Below the pieces are notes generated by a model. It saw only the letters and a list, made by a program, of their open reading frames with translations. It made no database searches and had not been told where the DNA came from. Shown one piece after another: positions 1 to 5,316 of a DNA stretch of 5,316 bases. Position 1 is the first letter of the stretch. Each line of letters begins with the position of its first letter. The translations under genes and the position numbers were made by a program. This DNA comes from Acidobacteriota bacterium (lineage in GTDB: Bacteria; Acidobacteriota; Terriglobia; Terriglobales; Acidobacteriaceae), in the NCBI GenBank assembly GCA_021778815.1, contig JAJYBW010000261.1:1-5316 (forward strand), written 5' to 3'.

Positions 1-75
1 TAATAACCAACTCACATCGATATTGCAGCCTATCGTTTGCGTCCCCCCGCATTGAAGGAGTGCTCTATCTTCAAA

Positions 76-80
76 CGGAG
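76..80 (+). promoter_or_regulatory. Ribosome binding site of the TonB receptor gene
   Basis: CGGAG lies seven bases before the ATG at 88, a normal Shine-Dalgarno spacing, and supports that start. The ATG is followed at once by a convincing signal peptide. The rest of the leader (1-75) shows no promoter that I would call. A second purine run, AAGGAG at 55-60, has no start codon at a usable distance. Confidence 0.7.
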
Positions 81-87
81 CTAGTGG

Positions 88-3000
88 ATGCGAAAGAGTC
101 AAAGTCTGGTTAGGTCGATCCTGGTCTGTGCGTTCATCGTCATCAGCTCCGCGCTGTATGGCCAACTTCCCAACAGCACCGTGAACGGCAGCGTGAAAGA
201 TCCGCAAGGCGCCCCGATTGCCGGAGCGCACGTGACAATCGTCAACGTCGCCCAGGGAGCGACGCGAGAGGTGACGACGAATGCGGAAGGACTGTATGTG
301 ATTCCATACCTGCCCATTGGCAACTACAGCATGAAGATTTATGACGAGGGGTTCGAGACAATCGAATACCAGGGCATCAGGCTGGAGGCGGGAAAGACGG
401 TGACCCTGAACCGCACGCTTGGAATTGCGAAAGCGAACACGGTGGCGCACGTGACGGCGGCCAATCAGTCGATCAATCTTTCGCAGTCTATGATCCAGGG
501 ACAAATTACCTCAACGACGATCAAGAGCATGCCGCTGAACGGCAGAAACTTTCTGGAACTGGCGTATCTGATTCCAGGCAACCGACCGGCTCCGACCTTT
601 GATCCCACGAAGACGAACACGCTTGAAATCAGCTCAGCTGGCGGGTTTGGCCGCGGAGGCAACATCACGGTCGATGGCGCCGACAATAATGATGAGATTG
701 TGGGTGGCACGCTCTCGAATTTCCCGATTGACTCCATCGCCGAGTTTCAAATTGCCACTGCGCGCTTCACCTCCGAGGTTGGCCGTTCCGGAAACAGTAT
801 TGTGAATATCGTCACCAAGTCTGGAACCAATGATGTGCATGGGTCGGTTTTCTTTTTTGAAAGAAATCGAAATCTGCAGGCTCTTCCGGCAACCTTGAAC
901 CGCAACCTGCCAACTCCCCCGTTCGATCGTGAGCAATATGGAGCTTCGGCTGGAGGGCCGATAAAGGCCGATCACGCCTGGTGGTTTACTGCTTTTGAAT
1001 ATCGCGACCAGAATGCGGCGATTTTGACGGGAACGCGGGACTTTGCGAACGATCAGATCATCAACACGTCGGCTCCCGCGCCATTGCGTGACTTGTTATT
1101 GTCGAACCGCGTTGATACCCAGATCAACCGTGCCAATTCCCTGATGGTTCGATACTCTTTCAATCGATCAACCGATACATCCGAGGCCACACCGTCGCAA
1201 GAGACGCCGGCGTTCACCGCGGCGGAACGCCAGAATTCGCTGAATCATTTCAATTCCTTTGTCACAGGACTGACAACTGTTTTTTCTCCCAGAAAAGTAA
1301 ACAATCTCATCTTCCATTTCGACAATTTCCTGAACAATATTCCGCCATTCCCTCAGGACGCTCCGACCACCGATCCTCCGCTGCACTTGACCAATGAGTT
1401 GATCTTTCCGGATTTAGCGGATGGCGCGAACTTCAATCTGCCGCAGCAGACGGTTCTGAATCGCTATCAGGTTGGCGACGCCATCACCTGGACACCGGGC
1501 AAACACACGTTGCGCGCGGGCTTTGAGGCTGAACACTACCGGGCGCACGGTCTAATCAACGTGTTTGGCAGCGGAACAATTATTTTGACGCAGGACTTTG
1601 GAACACAGAACCTGGAAGGCAATGGCGTCATCAATGATCTGGACATTCCAATTGCCGCCGGAATCAAGAGCAGCGCGCCGGTCATCCCCGTGCCGATTCC
1701 AGACATTACGAACAACTATTTCGCGGGATTTATCCAGGACGACTGGAAGGCGCGACCGAATGTGACGTTCAATCTGGGTCTGCGTTGGGAATACGACTCG
1801 AATTTGACCGGTAACGACAGCGCTCATGATCCATGCCCGAACCTGACGACCGTGCCAACCGTTCCCTGCGTGTGGATGGCGAACGTGATCGACCTGAAGA
1901 AAATTCCAGACAAAAAAGATTTCGGCCCGCGTGTCGGATTTGTTTATGACCCGTTTCGCCGCGGCACAACTGTCATTCGGGGAGGATATGGGATTTATTA
2001 TGATCGGATCATTCTTGAAGCCGGGTCGGAGGAGTTAGTTCAGAATGATCGCGCGCTGACAGTGACGCAATACGGAGGATCAGTTTGTAACTCGCCCTAT
2101 GTTCCGGGGCCGCCCAGTCTGGGCGCCTGCTTCGCGCCACAGGCCAGTTATGCGCCTGGAAGTCCGACCATCGCCAACGCTTTCAGTGGTCCGCATCAGA
2201 CAGGCGGGGTGGGCATCATTGCCATGGGACCGGATTCGCATCATCCACTGTTCCAGCAATTCTCGCTGGGCCTGCAGCAGCAATTCGGCAGCTCCTGGCT
2301 GCTTTCCGCAGACGGGCTTCACGTGTTTGCCTATCGACAGCTTATCGGCCATCTGTTGCGAAATACCGATTCGAAATCGCCCTATGTCAGTTGCCCGGGA
2401 GACAACATACCGTGCACCATCACCGATCCGCTGACCGGGATTTCCGACAACATCACGCTGATTCAGTCTCAAGCCAAATCCTGGTATGACGGACTGATCG
2501 TCACGATGCAGCACCGCTATGCCTCGATTGGTCCAGTTCATTATCAATTCAACGTAAGCTACACGCTTTCCAAGACGCTGGATTACTCCGACGATGATCA
2601 GCTGACAAACAACAACGCCGATGAACAGGTTGATCTGGTGGAAGGAATCAACAATCTGAGACTGGAAAAGGGATACGCTGTGAGCGACGAGCGCCACAGG
2701 CTGACAGCGTACGGGGAGTTTCTTCTGCCGTTCCAATTTTCGCTGGCTCCGATTTACACATTTGGATCGGGAGTTCCTGCAGATACATTTCTTCCCGGGA
2801 CTGCCATCAACGGGGCAACCGGTTCGCGGTTGCCAATCCTGTCACGCAACTCACTTGGACGCGAGATAAAAAACAGCAACCAGCTGAATGCTGCGATTGA
2901 CCGTTGGAACTCCCTGCCTAATTGCCCAGCGCCATTTCCTTGCCTTGCAGGAGGGCAACTGGCACACGTGCCGGCCAACATCGATTTCTTTAGTCCCTTC

Positions 3001-3270
3001 AGTTCGCTGGATTTGCGAGCACAGAAGAACTTCACGATGAGGGGAGACACCCAATTGAGCCTGATTGCGGAGAGCTTCAATTTGCTGAATCAGACCAACA
3101 TTCGTGGATCGACAAACGCGAATTTTTCCGGGCGCAATATTTCGATTGCTCCGTATCAAGCATCTGCGCCGGTGCAAACCAACTTTTTCACCCCGGTCAG
3201 TGTCGCCGGGGGATTCTTCGGGTCGGGCGGTCCTCGAGCTTTCCAGTTGGCCGCACGCTTTCAGTTTTGA
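88..3270 (+). CDS. TonB-dependent receptor, Oar-like, with carboxypeptidase-regulatory-like N-terminal domain
   Basis: This is an outer-membrane beta-barrel protein expected to import a ligand with energy from TonB-ExbBD; the ligand is unknown. Residues 1-25 form a signal peptide (basic MRK start, hydrophobic ILVCAFIVISSAL, likely cleavage before Q26). Residues about 32-115 are a carboxypeptidase-regulatory-like beta-sandwich, beginning VNGSVKDPQGAPIAGA. A plug domain follows at about 140-248, with the hallmarks SMPLNGRNF (147-155), TVDGADNND (194-202) and NIVTKSGTN (240-248). The rest is barrel, with the aromatic-rich strand pattern and a terminal phenylalanine (AARFQF) that fits recognition by the BAM assembly machinery. 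The length of 1060 residues is normal for this group. I see no clear TonB box. All eight cysteines of the mature protein fall in four close pairs (583/594, 667/681, 769/776, 946/952), probably disulfides in surface loops. No terminator is evident after the stop, so transcription may continue into the next genes. The family call is firm; the substrate is not known. Confidence 0.95.
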   Translation: MRKSQSLVRSILVCAFIVISSALYGQLPNSTVNGSVKDPQGAPIAGAHVTIVNVAQGATREVTTNAEGLYVIPYLPIGNYSMKIYDEGFETIEYQGIRLEAGKTVTLNRTLGIAKANTVAHVTAANQSINLSQSMIQGQITSTTIKSMPLNGRNFLELAYLIPGNRPAPTFDPTKTNTLEISSAGGFGRGGNITVDGADNNDEIVGGTLSNFPIDSIAEFQIATARFTSEVGRSGNSIVNIVTKSGTNDVHGSVFFFERNRNLQALPATLNRNLPTPPFDREQYGASAGGPIKADHAWWFTAFEYRDQNAAILTGTRDFANDQIINTSAPAPLRDLLLSNRVDTQINRANSLMVRYSFNRSTDTSEATPSQETPAFTAAERQNSLNHFNSFVTGLTTVFSPRKVNNLIFHFDNFLNNIPPFPQDAPTTDPPLHLTNELIFPDLADGANFNLPQQTVLNRYQVGDAITWTPGKHTLRAGFEAEHYRAHGLINVFGSGTIILTQDFGTQNLEGNGVINDLDIPIAAGIKSSAPVIPVPIPDITNNYFAGFIQDDWKARPNVTFNLGLRWEYDSNLTGNDSAHDPCPNLTTVPTVPCVWMANVIDLKKIPDKKDFGPRVGFVYDPFRRGTTVIRGGYGIYYDRIILEAGSEELVQNDRALTVTQYGGSVCNSPYVPGPPSLGACFAPQASYAPGSPTIANAFSGPHQTGGVGIIAMGPDSHHPLFQQFSLGLQQQFGSSWLLSADGLHVFAYRQLIGHLLRNTDSKSPYVSCPGDNIPCTITDPLTGISDNITLIQSQAKSWYDGLIVTMQHRYASIGPVHYQFNVSYTLSKTLDYSDDDQLTNNNADEQVDLVEGINNLRLEKGYAVSDERHRLTAYGEFLLPFQFSLAPIYTFGSGVPADTFLPGTAINGATGSRLPILSRNSLGREIKNSNQLNAAIDRWNSLPNCPAPFPCLAGGQLAHVPANIDFFSPFSSLDLRAQKNFTMRGDTQLSLIAESFNLLNQTNIRGSTNANFSGRNISIAPYQASAPVQTNFFTPVSVAGGFFGSGGPRAFQLAARFQF

Positions 3271-3330
3271 TTCCGGTGCAATGTGAAGCCAGCCCAGAGA
3301 AATTCGGAGACGAGCCGTAAGACGAACGTG

Positions 3331-3351
3331 ATGCCTGAAGGCTCCAGGCGT
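3331..3351 (+). other. Small hairpin containing the likely start codon of the first AhpD-like gene
   Basis: ATGCCTG (3331-3337) can pair with CAGGCGT (3345-3351) across a seven-base loop: six Watson-Crick pairs and one G-T wobble. There is no T run after it, so it is not an intrinsic terminator. If ATG 3331 is the true start, the stem would hold the start codon in a paired form and could lower initiation. If the GTG at 3283 is used, it lies inside the coding region and may mean nothing. Chance occurrence is possible. Confidence 0.3.
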
Positions 3352-3969
3352 GGCCCGGGCAACGAGCCGGTGGTCGAGAAGGGCACGAACCTTCCAGTGG
3401 TAGAGGAAGGAGAGGCAGCGGGTGCGGCGGCTGAAGCCTACGCGTATTTTCGCGAGCATTTTAACCGGGGCGCGGTTCCCGGGATTTTGAAATGTTTTGC
3501 CACGCATCCTCCACTTCTAAGGCAAATGATGGACATTGCTTCCACGATGCTTTTCTGCGACGGTCACCTGACCCGACGAATGAAAGAAGCCGTCGCAACC
3601 TACGTTTCTTCGCTGAATCGATGTCCATATTGCGTGGATAGTCACGCCTACTTCCTGCATGCTCATGGGGGCGAGGATGCATTGATCGCCACCTTGTGTA
3701 CGGCGGACCTGGAACATGCGCCATTGGATGAAAGGGAGCGGAAGCTGCTGGAGTTTGCGCGCAAGGTGACCTGCGAGTCTTACGGGATTTCCGCGGCAGA
3801 CGTGTCAAAGCTTCGCGATGCGGGATGGAACGACCGGCAAATTGGCGAGGCGATTCACGTGGCAGCACTGTTCGCCTGCTTTAATCGTGTCGCAAATGCA
3901 TTCGGCTTATCCTCCCAAGGCCTTCTCGATCTGCGACACCAAGTAACACCGCGCGAGGACGAGTTATGA
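3331..3969 (+). CDS. AhpD-like peroxidase-related protein (carboxymuconolactone decarboxylase family), first of a pair
   Basis: This is a predicted cytoplasmic all-helical protein of the AhpD/carboxymuconolactone decarboxylase superfamily, closest in layout to the uncharacterised 'peroxidase-related enzyme' group. The signature is E86-X11-C98-P-Y-C101-X3-H105, which has the same spacing as Glu118, Cys130, Cys133 and His137 of Mycobacterium tuberculosis AhpD, so a thiol peroxidase or disulfide-exchange activity is plausible. The family C-terminal segment is also present (FACFNRVANAFG, from residue 181). The protein has five further cysteines, more than its neighbour. The start is uncertain. 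I chose ATG 3331, which gives 212 residues. A GTG at 3283, 12 bases after the receptor stop, would add 16 residues in the same frame. Neither has a strong Shine-Dalgarno sequence. The first 25 or so residues look unstructured and contain a small PVVE(K/E)G repeat; conserved family sequence starts near residue 22. The stop overlaps the next gene by ATGA. The family call is firm; the reaction is not. Confidence 0.9.
   Translation: MPEGSRRGPGNEPVVEKGTNLPVVEEGEAAGAAAEAYAYFREHFNRGAVPGILKCFATHPPLLRQMMDIASTMLFCDGHLTRRMKEAVATYVSSLNRCPYCVDSHAYFLHAHGGEDALIATLCTADLEHAPLDERERKLLEFARKVTCESYGISAADVSKLRDAGWNDRQIGEAIHVAALFACFNRVANAFGLSSQGLLDLRHQVTPREDEL
3955..3959 (+). promoter_or_regulatory. Ribosome binding site of the second AhpD-like gene
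   Basis: GAGGA lies six bases before the ATG at 3966 and inside the end of the preceding gene. Together with the ATGA overlap at 3966-3969 it fixes this start and suggests translational coupling between the two AhpD-like genes. Confidence 0.65.
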
Positions 3970-4583
3970 ACACTACAAAAGCACAGCAGCAATCGATGTT
4001 TCTTCCTGGGGTGGAGCAGAGCCCGAAACCCAGCACTTATCTTGACCTGATTGAAGGCGCGCGTGCGTCGGGTACGGAGTACTGGCAGATCTGGCATTTG
4101 CTGGCGTTTCAGCCGGAGGCGGCGCGGAGCCTGGTCGGATTTTCTCAAGTGGTGATGCATGATCCTGCACCCATCAGTCCGGGACTTCGGGAATTGATCG
4201 CGGCGTACACGTCGTCGCTGAATCGATGCGAGTTCTGCATGAAGGCGCACGCTGCGGTTGCGGCGCACATTTACAAGGATGATGCGTTTGTCGCGAGCGT
4301 GCTGCGAGATCCGCAGTGTTCTCCGTTGAGCGAGAAAGAAAAGCTGCTGCTGCGCTTTGTACAGAAAATTACCTTCACCTCCGCAGACATCAATCCCGCG
4401 GACACGGAACGCTTACGCGCCGCCGGTTGGGACGACGACGCCATTTTCTATGCCATCACTACGTGCGCGCTGTTCAATTTCTATAACCGGTGGGTTTCCG
4501 CAAGTGGGGTTCGTCTGGTGAGTGACGAAGCCTTTCGCAGGCTTGCTGCACCCATGGCGGAACGAGGGTATCTTCGCAAATGA
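3966..4583 (+). CDS. AhpD-like peroxidase-related protein (carboxymuconolactone decarboxylase family), second of a pair
   Basis: This 205-residue, probably cytoplasmic protein is a divergent paralog of the preceding gene product. It carries the same signature with identical spacing: E76-X11-C88-E-F-C91-X3-H95, preceded in both proteins by a shared SSLNR stretch. The downstream family pattern is also shared: LSEKEKLLLRFVQKIT, then ADTERLRAAGWDDDAI, then FNFYNRW at 170-176. The C-terminal tail (SDEAFRRLAAPMAERGY) extends beyond the core and has no equivalent in the neighbour. The residues inside the CxxC differ (EF here, PY in the neighbour), which should shift the redox potential or the substrate preference. 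The start overlaps the previous stop by ATGA, and the stop overlaps the next start in the same way, so the gene sits in the middle of a coupled series. It may pair with its neighbour in a mixed oligomer, since AhpD proteins are oligomeric; that is inference. The exact reaction is unknown. Confidence 0.9.
   Translation: MNTTKAQQQSMFLPGVEQSPKPSTYLDLIEGARASGTEYWQIWHLLAFQPEAARSLVGFSQVVMHDPAPISPGLRELIAAYTSSLNRCEFCMKAHAAVAAHIYKDDAFVASVLRDPQCSPLSEKEKLLLRFVQKITFTSADINPADTERLRAAGWDDDAIFYAITTCALFNFYNRWVSASGVRLVSDEAFRRLAAPMAERGYLRK
4564..4568 (+). promoter_or_regulatory. Possible ribosome binding site of the esterase gene
   Basis: GAGGG lies eleven bases before the ATG at 4580, slightly far for an ideal site. 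The ATGA overlap with the preceding stop suggests that translation here depends partly on ribosomes finishing the upstream gene. Confidence 0.4.
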
Positions 4584-5316
4584 AACATCTGCTCAGTTCC
4601 TTCCGGCTCATCGCTCTACTCGCATTCAGTTTCAGCGTTCTGATCGAGGCGCAGCAGACCGCGCGTCCTCAGCATCTTTTTTTTCATGTAACTCTCGGCC
4701 CTCAGTTTCAGCAACCGGTGTCGGGACGCATGCTTTTGTTCGTGTCGCCAGGATCGGGAGCGAAGGCCGTCGACATGAGTATGATGGCGCCCACTAAGGT
4801 CTACATCGCTGCCAAGGAGATATCACACCTGCTGCCTGGAGAAACAGTCGACATCGACGCCGACGATGGCGCGTTCCCGGGGCCGTTATCGCAGGCCGCG
4901 CCCGGAGATTATGAGGCCCAGGCAGTTCTGGATGTCGCACACACGTACAACTATGCCGGCCGTCAACCGGGCGACCTGGTCAGCGAGGTTATTGCGATGC
5001 CAGCGTGGAATCCGCAGACCCAGCCAGCTGCGACGATGACTCTGACTTCAACAGTTCCGGAACCTGCTGACCCACTCGCGGGCATGCCAGATGTGCAGTC
5101 AGCGCTGCACCGAGTTGATTTCATCAGCCCGGTTCTCAGTCGATTCTGGGGCCGAAAAATCTCAATGAAAGCGTGGGTGCTGCTGCCGCCAGGTTACAAC
5201 TCGCACCCCAATTTAAAATATCCGACTGTGTATTTCACTCATGGTTTTGGCGGCAGCATGCCTGAAATGCGGGCTAGATTTGCTCCGGTTTTCTATCAAC
5301 GAATTAAAGATGGAAA
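4580..5316 (+). CDS. Secreted alpha/beta-hydrolase, putative esterase family (5' part, cut by the window end)
   Basis: The reading frame is open from ATG 4580 to the window edge, giving 245 complete codons with no stop, so the gene is partial at its 3' end. Residues 1-24 are a signal peptide (MKHLLSSFRLIALLAFSFSV, probable cleavage after IEA, before QQ), so the product is exported to the periplasm or beyond. Residues about 25-190 show no domain that I recognise; they look like a beta-rich accessory module (FFHVTLGPQFQQPVSGRMLL). The hydrolase domain begins near 190: AWVLLPPGY (198-206), then YPTVYFTHGFGG with H221-G222. This is the usual opening of the esterase D / enterochelin esterase-like family, where the HG segment helps form the oxyanion hole. 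The catalytic serine, acid and histidine would lie beyond the window, so activity cannot be judged here. The start is supported by the signal peptide and by the 4-base ATGA overlap with the preceding AhpD-like gene. Likely an ester or acyl hydrolase; the substrate is unknown. Confidence 0.85.
   Translation, partial: MKHLLSSFRLIALLAFSFSVLIEAQQTARPQHLFFHVTLGPQFQQPVSGRMLLFVSPGSGAKAVDMSMMAPTKVYIAAKEISHLLPGETVDIDADDGAFPGPLSQAAPGDYEAQAVLDVAHTYNYAGRQPGDLVSEVIAMPAWNPQTQPAATMTLTSTVPEPADPLAGMPDVQSALHRVDFISPVLSRFWGRKISMKAWVLLPPGYNSHPNLKYPTVYFTHGFGGSMPEMRARFAPVFYQRIKDG

Noticed and set aside
55..60. AAGGAG as a ribosome binding site for a leader peptide
   Set aside because: No ATG, GTG or TTG follows at a usable distance; the nearest candidate, GTG at 84, is 23 bases away. 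The CGGAG at 76-80 serves the receptor start instead.
2080..2736. 218-codon open frame on the minus strand
   Set aside because: It lies wholly inside the receptor gene, antisense to it. Its translation has no recognisable domain, while the + strand reads as conserved barrel throughout.
3271..3330. Possible intrinsic terminator between the receptor and the first AhpD-like gene
   Set aside because: I see no stable stem followed by a T run in this gap. The nearest stem (3331-3351) has no T tract after it.
2851..3507. 218-codon open frame on the minus strand across the receptor end and the first AhpD-like gene
   Set aside because: It is antisense to two well-supported genes, is rich in arginine and low in family-like sequence, and fits a chance open frame in moderately GC-rich coding DNA.
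4522..4797. 91-codon + strand frame over the end of the second AhpD-like gene and the start of the esterase
   Set aside because: It is out of frame with both. The frame starting at 4580 has a signal peptide, an ATGA overlap, recognisable hydrolase motifs and no stop to the window end.

Overview
The window looks like chromosomal DNA of an Acidobacteriota (Terriglobia-type) bacterium. The main evidence is the first gene. It encodes a roughly 1060-residue outer-membrane receptor with an N-terminal carboxypeptidase-regulatory-like domain, a TonB plug and a large beta-barrel (the Oar-like architecture), a type that is strongly expanded in Acidobacteriota. GC content looks moderate, in the mid-fifties by eye. 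Phylum assignment is inference from protein style, not from a marker gene.

Layout, all on the + strand: a short leader (1-87) with a good ribosome binding site; the TonB-dependent receptor (88-3270); a 60-base gap without a recognisable terminator; two adjacent, divergent AhpD-like / carboxymuconolactone decarboxylase-family proteins of the 'peroxidase-related' type (3331-3969 and 3966-4583); and the 5' part of a secreted alpha/beta-hydrolase of the putative-esterase (esterase D / enterochelin esterase-like) family (4580 to the window end, truncated by the window). The last three genes are joined by two successive 4-base ATGA stop/start overlaps, so they are very likely translationally coupled and co-transcribed. 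The receptor may be part of the same transcript.

The cluster suggests a small uptake-and-processing unit: an outer-membrane receptor, an exported esterase, and two cytoplasmic CxxC thiol proteins that could act as peroxidases or as decarboxylase/isomerase-like enzymes. The substrate cannot be read from the sequence. The link between receptor and enzymes is an inference from gene order.

No tRNA, rRNA, CRISPR array, insertion sequence or phage gene was seen. The most interesting points are the coupled AhpD-pair-plus-esterase module, the four closely spaced cysteine pairs in the receptor barrel, the unassigned N-terminal half of the esterase, and a small hairpin that contains the likely start codon of the first AhpD-like gene.
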